A stretch of DNA of 64,000 nt from positions 496,001-560,000 of the forward strand of contig JAUKUA010000009.1 of assembly GCA_030549175.1 (NCBI GenBank), written 5' to 3'. Below are positions 54,357 to 64,000 of the stretch, piece after piece (position 1 is the stretch's first letter; the number at the start of each line of letters is the position of its first letter). Both the position numbers and the translations under genes were made by a program. Below the pieces are notes generated by a model that saw nothing but the letters and a program-made list of their open reading frames with translations, was not told the origin of the DNA and ran no database searches. Source of the stretch: Lasiosphaeris hirsuta. Taxonomy: Eukaryota; Ascomycota; Sordariomycetes; Sordariales; Lasiosphaeriaceae.

Positions 54357-56153
54357 ATGGCTGCCAAGCTCCGTACTGTGGCCGTCGCCGCCTTGTTTAC
54401 AGCTGCCGCCGCCAAGGCCTCGTTGCGCGAAATATGCACGCCTTCATTTGTCCGTGCAGCGCTCCCGGCAAGGAGTATTGTGCCGGGCATCACCATTGAC
54501 GCATCGTCGGTCGAAACCACGCTTGTCGCCAACGCATCCTTCAGCTCCAACTCGTACCCATCAGCGACTCTTGGCTACTGCAATGTCACGTTTGCCTACT
54601 CACACGACAACGTCCCTGGTGACCTTGTCCATGTCACATATTGGCTCCCGTCCGCTTGCCAATTCCAAAACCGCTATGTTTCGACGGGGGGTGGTGGACT
54701 GGCCATCAACTCGGGAAACTCGGCCATACCCAGCGGCGTGATTGCCGGCGCCGTGTCAGGAATTACCGACGGCGGGTTCGGCAGCTTCAACACCATGTGG
54801 AACAAGGTCTTTCTCCAGCAGGAAGGCGTCATCAACTGGCAGGCAACGCGCATGTTTGGCTACCAGGCACACCACGAGTTGGCAACTCTCGGCAAGCAGT
54901 TCGCGCGCAACATCTACAACGTAACCGACAACAAGAAGGTGTACTCGTACTACCAAGGTTGCTCGGAGGGAGGACGCGAAGGATGGAGCCAGGTGCAGCG
55001 ATTCGCCAATCAATTTGACGGGGCGGCCATTGGTGCGCCGGCCTTCCGATACGGCCAGCAGCAGGTCAACCACCTCGTAGGCAACGTGGTTGAGCAGACA
55101 ATGAGATACTTCCCACCCTCATGCGAGCTCGAGAAGATCGCGAAGCTGACGATTGCGGCCTGCGATGGACTGGACGGAAGAGCCGACGGCATTGTCTCAC
55201 GGTCTGATTTGTGCAAATTGCACTTCAACATCAACACCACCATCGGCGCTCCGTACAGTTGCGAGGCCAGCAGCGGTGCTTTTCCTTTCCCTTTTCCCGG
55301 AGGCCTACCCGACGGCCCACCCGACGGCCCACTGCCTCGTTCCCGCATACGGCGCCAATTCCCGCCGCAGAACCCCACGCCAGCCCAGAGTGGCACCGTC
55401 ACCGCTGAGGGTGTAGCTGTGGTGAGTGCTTTCCTAAACGGATTGTTGGATTCCCAGGGCCGTCGCGCGTATATAAGCTGGCAACACGGCATAATCTTTG
55501 ATGACGCCAAAACTGCCTACAACGCCGACACCAACAAATGGGGCCTGAGCATCAACGGCCTGGGCGGCGAGTGGGCGGCGCGCTTCCTCCAACTCAAGAA
55601 TACCAGCTCGTTGGCGTCGCTCGGCGGCGTGACATACGACACGCTCAAGGAGTGGATGGTGCTCGGCATGAACCGCTACGGCGACACACTGCAGACCACG
55701 TACCCGAATCTCACCGAGTTCCGATCTGCTGGAGGCAAGGTGCTGCAATTCCACGGCGAGCAGGACAATTCCATCCCAACAGCCGCATCTGTGCGCTATT
55801 ACGAGTCAGTCCGCACCACCATGTATCCTGGCCAAGCATTCAACCAGAGCGTGGCCGCGCTCGACGAGTTCTATCGCTTGTTTCTGGTTCCCGGCGCAGG
55901 CCACTGCGGCTCCAACTCGGCCCAACCCGGGTCCCCTTGGCCGCAGACTACCCTGCAGACCGTCATCGACTGGGTGGAAAAGGGGAATGCCCCCGAGACC
56001 CTCAGCGCCAAAGGCGCTATCGACACCATCTGCCGGTGGCCGCTGCGGCCAATGTGGTCCGCTAGAGGAACAGTGCTGAACTGCGAGTACCACCAGGCGT
56101 CGTTGGACAGCTGGGTCTATGAGCTCGACGCCTATGATGTTCCTGTATATTAA
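54357..56153 (+). CDS. Tannase / feruloyl esterase family hydrolase
   Basis: Single exon, 598 aa from ATG 54357, which opens a signal peptide (TVAVAALFTAAAAKA). An in-frame ATG at 54267 lies upstream but would bury it. The family's CS-D-HC motif is present: Cys202-Ser203 in YYQGCSEGGREG, Asp470 in FHGEQDNSIP, and His516-Cys517 in GAGHCG. The two Cys would form the disulfide that brings Ser and His together. Other typical parts are STGGGGLAIN, the calcium-site region ACDGLDGRADGIVS, and VDWVEKGNAPE. A Pro/Gly-rich insert (GGLPDGPPDGPLP) with an Arg-rich end (PRSRIRRQ) could be a kexin-type processing site. Members split gallate, ferulate or related esters of plant polymers. The family includes mono- and bis-hydroxyethyl terephthalate hydrolases. 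Substrate not determined. Confidence 0.93.
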   Translation: MAAKLRTVAVAALFTAAAAKASLREICTPSFVRAALPARSIVPGITIDASSVETTLVANASFSSNSYPSATLGYCNVTFAYSHDNVPGDLVHVTYWLPSACQFQNRYVSTGGGGLAINSGNSAIPSGVIAGAVSGITDGGFGSFNTMWNKVFLQQEGVINWQATRMFGYQAHHELATLGKQFARNIYNVTDNKKVYSYYQGCSEGGREGWSQVQRFANQFDGAAIGAPAFRYGQQQVNHLVGNVVEQTMRYFPPSCELEKIAKLTIAACDGLDGRADGIVSRSDLCKLHFNINTTIGAPYSCEASSGAFPFPFPGGLPDGPPDGPLPRSRIRRQFPPQNPTPAQSGTVTAEGVAVVSAFLNGLLDSQGRRAYISWQHGIIFDDAKTAYNADTNKWGLSINGLGGEWAARFLQLKNTSSLASLGGVTYDTLKEWMVLGMNRYGDTLQTTYPNLTEFRSAGGKVLQFHGEQDNSIPTAASVRYYESVRTTMYPGQAFNQSVAALDEFYRLFLVPGAGHCGSNSAQPGSPWPQTTLQTVIDWVEKGNAPETLSAKGAIDTICRWPLRPMWSARGTVLNCEYHQASLDSWVYELDAYDVPVY

Positions 56154-56460
56154 GGACGATTTCACCGGTGGCAAGCACTTTCTCAAAGTAGCTTCTCTAA
56201 AATCCCAACTACGCATTTCAAGCTAATGTGGCCAAGGAGTGTATCATACAATGTCAGATGTCAGTCCGCCCCCGTCATCCCAAATAATTCAGCCCCAAAC
56301 ATCCCTGTGTCCCAGCGTCATCCAATGTGCACATGCATTCATTACATTATTCTCCAACCATACGGTAATTACGGAACGCCGAAAGGAGGTCAGCAAAAGC
56401 AGCTAGTACCTACCCAGCCATTTGCCACTGCTAAGTTGGCCTCGCCCGAGCTAGTACATA
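56154..56460. other. Intergenic region between convergent genes
   Basis: 307 nt of 3' flanking sequence; nothing seen. Confidence 0.5.
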
Positions 56461-58093
56461 CTAGCAGAAATCTACGAGAAAAGTGGCCACTGCAACCGCT
56501 ACGGCAACGCACATCGAGTTGACGTGGGCTGTTGTTGCGCCCCGAGATGCGGCAGCGGCAACAACCGGTGTCAAGACCTGCCAAGCAGTCAGTGTTGGCA
56601 ATTCATTCGCTTTCAGAACCAGGGGGAGCATACCTTGCTGACAATGTGGGCCACTCCATTTGGCAAGATCAAGTTTGCTTGCTCAATCTTGGCGCCGCCG
56701 ATAAAGTAGTCCCCGCCTTGAACCTTGACAGCCAATGTGCCGCCGCCTGAAGTCGTCAGGACTTGGCCACTCTTCAGATTTGGCAGATAGCCGACTTTCT
56801 GGGTAGTACCCGGCGACACAACGACATGACCGTCGAGGACCTGTTTAGCGGCTGTTCCAAAGCCCCCCGTTGCGGCAAAAGCCGAGTCTGAAGGGATGAA
56901 GACGGTGATGCGTGGCGTGTAGTCTAGGCTCGATGCATTGGCCTGCCCTCGGGTAAGAAGACTGGAGAACTGAAACGTCTTTCTAGTGACCCGCACCGTC
57001 TTGGACAGGAGTTGCGGAGTGGTGAAAAGGCTGTGGGCACGGTCAGCGGCATTTCCTGTTGTCTACCTAGACACCCACGGTGAAGAACTAGGCAATTTCC
57101 CATGGCACAGAATTGACATGTCACTTACCCATCAGTGACATGAATCAAGCCCCCAGCAAAAGAAAGATCCGACTTGATGACGTTGACCCGATTTCCCTGG
57201 CCGGACGCAATTGTCACGCTGCCATCGGTGCTGCGCGAGTCCGACACGACAACCTGGGGGTCGCCGTTGAGATTTGCCGTTTTGTCGCTGGTGCTGATGA
57301 CGGTGCCGGGAATCAAGCGGAGCTTGGACATGTTCGTTTGCTCCGTGTCAGCGGCAAGGTCTGCTGCTTGTTGCTCCGCAGGTGTGAGATCCCGGCGGCG
57401 CAACTTGGCAACCGCGCTGAGGTTAAAAGACGTATCTGCGGGCGCGTAGATGGTCCGAACCTGCCCAGAGCTGTAGAGTGCCCAGACATCGGCATCGGAC
57501 TGGATTAAGTCAAGGAACTTGGAACAGCCGGCCAACTTGAGGGCGTCGGTGAGGGCCGGAGGCCCAGGAGGCGCCGGGGGGGGTGGTGGGGGCGGGGGAG
57601 GTGGTGGCGGAGGAGGGGGTGGAGATGGGGTTGGCGAGCAGCTTGTCGTCGCTGGGAAAACCTTGTGCGGAAAAGGGGGTATAGACTCCACGTGGGGTTG
57701 CCCATGATCGAATGGTGGTTCCGGGTGATACGGGGGTGCCGGGGGAGCTGAGGGCACAACAAGTGGTGTAGGGGCGGAAAAGGAATGTTGATAGGGCTCA
57801 TTCCATGGCGAAGGTGAGGGTGGAGACGAGGGATTTGGGTGAGCCACCGGGTAAGCTGTATACCATGGGTTAGGTGGCTCTGGGTTGGCCGGTTGATCCG
57901 GGCTGCCGGGAGGGCTGGGGTTGCTTGGGGGAGGGACTGGGCTGTCAGGATGGCCTGGAGTGTCTGGGTTCTGTGGATAGTCTATGTGTTCTGAGCCCAG
58001 AGGTGAATACCCTCCTCTGGTAGGCCCCCCGGCTGCCAGAAGAGGGGCCACGACATTGAGGAATAGGAAGAGCGACAGGGCGGGGTGCCCCAT
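56461..58093 (-). CDS. Fasciclin-domain secreted protein with polyproline tract
   Basis: Exons 58093-57129, 57030-56634 and 56577-56461; 492 aa. Signal peptide (LSLFLFLNVVAPLLAAGG), then about 150 residues rich in Pro, Ser and Tyr with extensin-like spacing, ending in 16 consecutive Pro. Two FAS1 domains follow: first DALKLAGCSKFLDLIQSD...RTIYAPADTSFNLS...GGLIHVTDG, second (across the first intron) FQFSSLL...RITVFIPSDSAFAATGGFG...NLILPNGVAHIVSKVLTPV. The last exon adds a Ser/Asn patch and a very hydrophobic end (VAVAVAVATFLVDFC) fitting GPI attachment. FAS1 proteins act in cell adhesion and wall organisation. The intron between the FAS1 domains is 98 nt, long for this window. Confidence 0.9.
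57575..57622 (-). repeat. Polyproline-coding G/C-rich tract
   Basis: 16 Pro codons in a row (CCC, CCA, CCG, CCT mix), read on the minus strand. Confidence 0.8.
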
Positions 58094-59300
58094 CCTTGCG
58101 GAGACGAGAATACCACAAGCTGAGGGGTGGATAAACAGCAGCTCAAGTAATCAATGACTTCAAGACTCTTCAGTCAGGGATGCTTGGATAATATGTGCAG
58201 AGGAGGATGAGAAACATCGACATCATCGCGAACCGAGTTTCAGTTGGTTAAATACATGGATGACTCTCGTTTCCAAAGTGCCGGTCCAGAGGCCCAGAGC
58301 CTCCTGTGAGAGTGCTGGCATGTCGCCACGCCCAAACAGGGCAAGGACCGATGCGAGTGTCTAGTTGACAGAACACCGCCAGTATCTAGCCACTCAATCC
58401 AGAGAGCAAAACTCGTCTCCCGTCCCTGGACGGCAAGTTCCAGCAAGTGCCGGGCCACTCCAAGGGAATACCTGCAATTTATACGTCCCAGATATGTACC
58501 CACTTGTACACAATACGTCAATGGTGAACTAGTCCACATGGGAATGTCTCTTGCAGAGGAACTAGGACATGAATAGGACCTCGCCAAGTTGTAAATTCTA
58601 CCCATTTATCTCCGACAGTATATTGTGCTTCCATCAAATTCTATCCAGTCCATTACGACCTCCATCACAACGAATGCATTGATTTACACGGGCCGCGCTG
58701 GCTGCAGCGCCGAACCTGTCACAGGGCTCTGGCTCGCTGTTGCACAACATGATATTAAGCCACGCACCACCACCAGAAGGGGTCCAACACATGCCGTGAT
58801 CAGCGGCACATATGCAGCTGTACCATTCCTCTACCACTCGCTTCTCCAGAGCCTTGCGCTAGTTGGCATGTCTTATGCAGCTCTCGAGCTCCGCAGCCGG
58901 ACACGGCGATAATAGGACGAGTTCCCCGCCCTCGGCCCCCCACAGCAACACGCAATTGGACTTCGGTCTCGAAAGAGTTGTGCAGAACGTCTGCTGGCTG
59001 CAAACCCGGCCAATGCGGAGAATGTCCGGCCAAAACATGGAAAGCCTGAACTTTGAGGTGGGCAACCCAAGAGAGGTGCCCGCACCTCACCTGTAGGTAA
59101 GGTGGTAGGGAATGAAGTGTACTGGGTGACCCGAGCCGCATTGGGAGGGGTTTCCTGTTTGGATAAGAAGGTAAGCCGGCCGCTATAGAGTTGACACTTG
59201 GAGTTGATAGATATCATCCCAATGAAGTAGCTAAATACCTTGAGTGATCTGAGCTCTTGGCCACCACCTTTATATCGGTACTCTAATAACTATCCACGAG
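58094..59300. other. Divergent intergenic region
   Basis: 1.2 kb between the fasciclin gene (minus) and the membrane-protein gene (plus). A 121-codon minus frame (58240-58605) lacks motifs. No gene is supported. Confidence 0.45.
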
Positions 59301-61146
59301 ATGGCCATCTCGACGGCACCGCAGCTGCGCCAAACCTACAAGCTATGGAGGCGGTTTTCCATGCCTATCGAGGGCGGTGCCCGAGACGCGATTGCAGTCC
59401 CAAGCTATGTCGCCAACCAGCTGAACTCGGCTTACACCCTAATGGTGACGTCGATGGTCATGAACCTCTGGTGCATCTTGTTTGCAGCCGGCTTTTTCAT
59501 GATGCTTCGTCGCCAAACCCGAGTCCACCATATCTCGACGTCACTCTGGAACAAGCGAGCGTCCCTTTCCGACTCTTTCCTCGAGCTCGTGCAGACGGGT
59601 AGCAAAGCGTACTGGAGAAGATTATGGTTCTACCCAGTCATTCTGCTTATTCTTTTCTGCTGGGTGGCCCAGAACGTGCTGTCGATTGTGATTCCGCCCT
59701 ACATCCTTGTCGGCAACGCGGCACCTGTCAACCCCAACGCCATCTTTGCCCCGCCGAGCAGCGACCGGTCGCATTCGGCCGCCGCCCAGCTCTTTTCGCT
59801 GGACGTCCCCTCAGCGCTGCGAGCCGTCGGCAGCGCACAGGTCGCTTCGAACGATGTGCTGTCAATGGCCACCATCCAGCACACGGCGCTCGGGACCCTT
59901 GAAAATGGTGAGAGCGTGAGTAGAGTCGACTACGGTTACAGTGTTAGTGGTGCCGACCTGGGTCTGCAGCACTACCCAACCCTTCTTCTGGACGTGACTG
60001 GTTCCTGCATAACCGAGTACGGCTGGCTCATAAGCTCTGACAGCTCGTCGAGCTATACAAACGACACATATTCCCTGTTTGGCGACAGACGTCGGGGTGA
60101 GATCTCACTCAGTCTTTTCGACGGGGCCGCTCCGGTCGCGTACTTCTACCACGGTCCAACGCCTCCCGGGCCGCCGGGGAACCAAACGTGGGCCGCGTAT
60201 GTCTCGTCAGTCGACCGCGTCAGCTACACGGCCGGGTCGGACCCCATCTATGCGACGGGCGACCCCATCGACGCGGGGCTTGCCGACACGGGATACTCGG
60301 TTCGGTCCCGGCGGCCGGTGCTGTCGTGCTGGCAGACAGATGTCTGGTGGTACAACGGCCAGAAAAGCACCATCATTGGGCTCAACAACACGGCTCTGCC
60401 CGGGCTGGACCTGTCGCCGGGCATGCAGCTGATACTCGCCCGTTACCTCGGACTGCCGCGCATCGTGGATGTGGGCAGACAGCTCGGACTATCAGCACTC
60501 TTGTCCAGCACCACATCGCTGGGCAGTATCTTCGACGCTGGCTCAAGCAGTGCCTTTGCAGACCTGCAGCGCCTTGTGCTGGCCGCCTATATCGCCACAA
60601 CCAACACCCTGATTGACCTGACCCTGTATCCGGACACCCCCGGTCGCTCCACTCACGCCGGCAATCTGGCGTTGGACGATAGTGCTCAGCCGAAGCCTGG
60701 CGTGGCCGACTTTGTCGTGTGGAGTACTGATATCACGACACTATCGGTCAAGGCTATCATCATCATTCCCGTCCTATCGCTCTTTTTCTGGGTTTTGGTC
60801 ATTGCACTTCTGAACTGGTCGCCGCTGCAAAGTGTAAATGCGCTTGATGCTGTCGAAATACACAAAGCTCTGTATGCCAGAGACCCGCACGCTAAACCAT
60901 CGCCGACCACCGGCACATGGTACGGGGTAGATACCAATGATCCCAGTGAGTAATTTTGAACACTCTTTTGTATAAGGCATGCCGGTCGTACGTACTGACT
61001 TCCTGTGCTTTGACTCAGACCGTCGCCCGCAGGACCTTGAAAGCCAGCCAGTTAGACCCGAGAACAGTGCAGAGCAGCCCAAGCCACAACCCGAAGCCAA
61101 AGTAACAGCTGCCGTCGATGATGAGGATAAGGAGACTCAGCCGTAA
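59301..61146 (+). CDS. Multi-pass membrane protein with large extracellular region, unknown
   Basis: Exons 59301-60945 and 61019-61146 with a 73-nt intron (GTGAGT donor, CTCAG acceptor); 590 aa. Three strong membrane segments: about residues 46-69 (TLMVTSMVMNLWCILFAAGFFMML), 107-131 (LWFYPVILLILFCWVAQNVLSIVI) and 504-525 (AIIIIPVLSLFFWVLVIALL). The roughly 370 residues between the second and third hold several N-x-T sites and few Cys, and are probably outside the cell. The tail is acidic and Pro/Glu-rich (second exon). I do not recognise a named family. The layout, two N-terminal helices, a big ectodomain, one late helix and a disordered tail, is like that of the 4018-6553 protein, though I see no clear sequence identity. 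Confidence 0.78.
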
Positions 61147-62404
61147 GGGGTTAATAACGATCTCTTTGGGACTACTAGATTGTCATCCAAAGGCAGTTGC
61201 GCCGACAAGGGAATATCGAGCGCCGAGCAGTTATTTGATGTAATTGACCACCTGCGACGTTGCTGGGAATTTACACCAAAGTGACTTTGAGGTTTTAACA
61301 TGATGGAATGAAGTTGGGAGACAGATTGACCAGGTAATCATGATAAATGTAACAGCTACTAATAGTATAAACCAGTAGTTCGAGTTTCGTTCCAGACTGC
61401 CGCACAATGAAGTGCCAAAGAAGTGGATAGAGGACTTCCATAGGCCCTAATAGCCCGTAGAGCAGCCAAGGGTCTAGCCAAGGATATAAAAGTGCTTTGA
61501 GAACACAATCCCAGCATGTGAAGTAAGTGCGTACAAGCTTGAATTCGCTCGATAGAAGTCTATTCGCATGACTATTGTATCTCTTAAGTTTCATATGTCC
61601 ATGTATGCTGATGCCCGATGAATAGGGAGGTAGACTCACCAGTAGTTTCGGCAACGAGCTTAACCGTTCATTACTTTCCCCAAGATATGATTGGCTGGCT
61701 TGCCGAGCATCACACGAGGCATGCCCATTACTGAGCGCCGACCTCTCGCCAATCACTCGCCGAGAAGGCTCTTTGTAATCATACTCACGTGGAACTATGC
61801 TGACTGGAGGCACCCGTGACACTCGTTCAGCGATCTCAGGCCACGATCGTGGATTACTCAAGCACGCCGGTCCCACCCGTCCCTCGCACCACAACGAACC
61901 ACAGTCCCGACGTATATACGGCATAGATGTTCCGCTTTTTGCCACGGCTAGATTGCCCTGCTGTGGATTTGCTGCCTTGTTGCAACCTCGTGTTTGCTTA
62001 GTGCTCGTAATGAAGATCGACACCTTGGATTACCATGTCCTGCACCCTTCTTCCATAGGTATGTACCCAGGGTGAAGTAGCACTTCATTGGCATAGTGCT
62101 CAGCTCGGACAGGGGTCAACGGCCAATCTCAACTGCCCTATGCTAGGCAGTGATATTTGTGGCGTTCGATGTAGCTGACCGGCCGTCCCGTGCAATACGA
62201 TGCTTACGGAAATAAGTAAGGTACCCAGACGATCTGCGATGTCCCCGCCTTAGGAAACCCATTTTTCTTCTGTATAAAGCCAGGAATACCTTTGGTTCTT
62301 CAGCTGCACTTTCCCAAGACACAACACCATCACTAGTCTCTTCACAGGTCAACAATTTGACTTCGCTCGTCCACCAGAATCTCACCTCCGCCCTTATCGC
62401 CACT
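61147..62404. other. Intergenic region
   Basis: Contains a 242-codon minus frame (61295-62023) with no motif, signal peptide or splice partners. I regard it as doubtful. The last 150 nt form the promoter of the small secreted protein. Confidence 0.45.
62273..62278 (+). promoter_or_regulatory. TATA box of the small secreted-protein gene
   Basis: TATAAA 132 nt before ATG 62405, followed by a pyrimidine/CA-rich leader typical of highly expressed fungal genes. Confidence 0.6.
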
Positions 62405-62902
62405 ATGAAGCTCTCTCCGCTCGCTGTCGTCGTTGGCTTAGTAGCCTCAGCTGCCGCTGCGCCTCTTGATCCTCGTATCGTTGCCCAAGAGTTTGACGTT
62501 TCCGAATTTAGCGCTGGTTGTGTCCCTCATGGCACTCAATGCTCGTAGGTCCTCGCTTGCGGCTTTCGCCCGCCCTTCACACTAACAATCCCCAGAATCA
62601 GCTTTAGGGTAGCGACCAACCAAATGCCATTCTCGACGCAGTGCACTTTCACTGGCGCCCCCCTTGGCGTGGGCTCATTACCAGACGTCGGCTTTTCTGC
62701 TTGCAAGGACACTTCCATTGCATGGTCATTCCGTGCTATTCCCGTCAGTGGGGGAACTCCCTTTTACGAGCTGGCCCTCGCTACGGCGGAGCAGAGCTTG
62801 GCTGCCTCCAAATTTTTCCCAGCATCCGAGTTTCCTCGCATCAATGACGGGTCATCATCGCACCAAACATTTACAGGCGATAGTCGCTTTGTAGTCCAGT
62901 AA
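62405..62902 (+). CDS. Small secreted protein, AltA1/AA1-like
   Basis: Exons 62405-62544 and 62596-62902; 148 aa. The 51-nt intron (GTAGGT...CTAAC...CCCAG) joins GTQC to SISFRV. Signal peptide MKLSPLAVVVGLVASAAAAP. The mature protein starts FDVSEFSAGCVPHGTQCSISFRV, then has a Cys in QCTFTG and another in FSACKD before a strand SIAWSFRAI. The F-x-V-x-x-F-x-A-x-C-x-P-H-x-x-x-C pattern is common in a large group of ascomycete small secreted proteins related to the Alt a 1/AA1-like beta-barrel fold, several of which act on plant immunity. Assignment to that fold is by pattern only. A clear TATA box and leader suggest strong expression. Confidence 0.82.
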
Positions 62903-63479
62903 CCAACAGGCACGGTCCGGCTTGGAAGAAATATAGTTTCAACGTTACATGTGCATACCTGTATTATTAATTAGGATATTTGAATCGATTATGGCACTAG
63001 ATATCATTCCAGTGTGATTTGAGTTCGTCATAATGCGTTGATATGTAACGCTGGGCAACTCTTCGCTGCGGCCCGGAGCACCTCTCTTGGCTTCTTGCAG
63101 CATACCCTTGTCTGAGAACGAAAGTTCGCTGTGATCCCAAAAAGCACACTCTAAGCATTGAAAGCTGATGACAAGGATTTTGAGCTCCTTTTCGACACCT
63201 TGCTGCACTTCAACTTGCACGATCTACCTTTTTTTTTTTTTTTTCCCCCATTGGTGCTGAAAGCTTGATTGCGAAGATGAAGGCTTTCTAGCCAGGAAAT
63301 GAACACCAATCGGTGATGCTCCGCAGAGCGGAATCATGCCGTCACCGCAGGTGGCTTGACCTAAAGCTCTAGCGCGCACTTGCACAGCATAAAACCTAAG
63401 CGATGCCCAAATTCTCTTTCTAGACCTAAGCGTGCCTACCACACTGTATCCTTCGAGTATTGAACAACTTCAGTTGAAA
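62903..63479. other. Intergenic region
   Basis: Contains a T16 run. No gene is seen before ATG 63480. Confidence 0.5.
63229..63244. repeat. T16 homopolymer
   Basis: Sixteen consecutive T residues followed by five C. Confidence 0.9.
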
Positions 63480-64000
63480 ATGTTATCCCGTGAAGCAATC
63501 ATAAAACTAGGTGCACCGCGATTCACAGACATTCCACTTCCGACCGATTTCGTGGGGCCAAGTCCCGAATGGCTTGCATGCCGACAGTGGCATATCTCTC
63601 ACTCAACGCAGCCACAAGTCGCGACCAAGCGAAACGCTCGTCTCAGCTTCCGCTCAGCACCTGAGCCAGGCAATGAACTCATTGCGACGCATTCGCACCA
63701 AAACCTCAACTCTCCTGCCATCAAGTCATTGGAGAGCAAGCTGCTTTCTGTCAATGCAGATGGGGTTGGCAATATTACCTTCAAGGATACTTCTAACAAA
63801 CGAGAGTATGAGATTCTTGCGTGGGGAAAAGAAGGGCAGTTGGAAGATTGGATGATCGAGGACGGACTTTGGATTTCCGATTCTTCCGGGGAGAGAAGAG
63901 GTGACTGGAGAAATAGTTATGTCGTCGCCCTGGTCAATGAAGAGACCTGGGGACCCTCAATCGAGGTTTGGGATCAGTTCGGGCCTGCTTCTCTCTCAAG
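63480..64000 (+). CDS. Unknown protein, 5' end only, runs off the right edge
   Basis: An open frame of 173 codons from ATG 63480 to the end of the window with no stop. The sequence looks coding: varied composition and acidic/aromatic blocks such as REYEILAWGKEGQLEDW, MIEDGLWISD and ETWGPSIEVWDQFGPAS. There is no signal peptide or recognised domain in the visible part. The start is the first ATG in the frame with an acceptable context (AAAATGT). Introns cannot be excluded. Function unknown. Confidence 0.65.
   Translation, partial: MLSREAIIKLGAPRFTDIPLPTDFVGPSPEWLACRQWHISHSTQPQVATKRNARLSFRSAPEPGNELIATHSHQNLNSPAIKSLESKLLSVNADGVGNITFKDTSNKREYEILAWGKEGQLEDWMIEDGLWISDSSGERRGDWRNSYVVALVNEETWGPSIEVWDQFGPASLS

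Noticed and set aside
58240..58605. 121-codon minus-strand frame upstream of the fasciclin gene
   Set aside because: No conserved pattern; probably chance in a promoter region.
61295..62023. 242-codon minus-strand frame
   Set aside because: No motif, signal peptide, splice partner or family resemblance, and it sits in spacer DNA. Kept only as a doubtful possibility.

Overview
This window looks like nuclear DNA of a filamentous ascomycete (Pezizomycotina, probably a Sordariomycete and possibly Hypocreales). The evidence is the short 45-100 nt GT-AG introns with CTAAC-type branch points, two Zn2Cys6 transcription factors, many secreted carbohydrate-active proteins, and a Fot1/pogo transposon ruined by C-to-T/G-to-A changes of the kind left by repeat-induced point mutation (RIP). 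I see no bacterial operon structure, rRNA, tRNA or CRISPR array. All gene models were spliced by eye, and exon limits are given in each entry.

Layout. 1-13 kb holds the 5' end of an M28 aminopeptidase, a secreted 5'-nucleotidase, a large multi-pass membrane protein, a secreted carboxymuconate-cyclase-like propeller, a DUF1996 protein and a Cip1-like protein. 13-31.5 kb holds a LaeA-like methyltransferase with a tiny last exon, a GH45-like protein whose presumed catalytic acid is Ile, a fungal SLATT (2-TM effector) protein with a four-copy 26-residue repeat, a secreted protein built from three copies of an unrecognised module, a TPR/ankyrin protein with a reading-frame problem, a P450, a CBM18-CE4 chitin deacetylase and an orphan secreted protein. 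31.8-33.7 kb is the transposon. 34.7-36 kb is a two-LysM protein with a Thr/Asn-Arg-Thr minisatellite linker.

37-56 kb looks like a cluster without a backbone enzyme: an MFS monocarboxylate-type transporter divergent from a Zn2Cys6 regulator, a P450 with a non-canonical I-helix, two DUF1996 genes, a second Zn2Cys6 regulator, an FAD monooxygenase, an aldo-keto reductase and a tannase/feruloyl esterase. The transporter-regulator promoter carries three CGG-N5-CCG sites, the classical Zn2Cys6 target type. With the cyclase near 7 kb this suggests handling of plant-derived aromatics, but that is inference.

56-64 kb holds a fasciclin protein with a polyproline tract, another multi-pass membrane protein, a small AltA1/AA1-like secreted protein, and the 5' end of an unrecognised gene running off the right edge.
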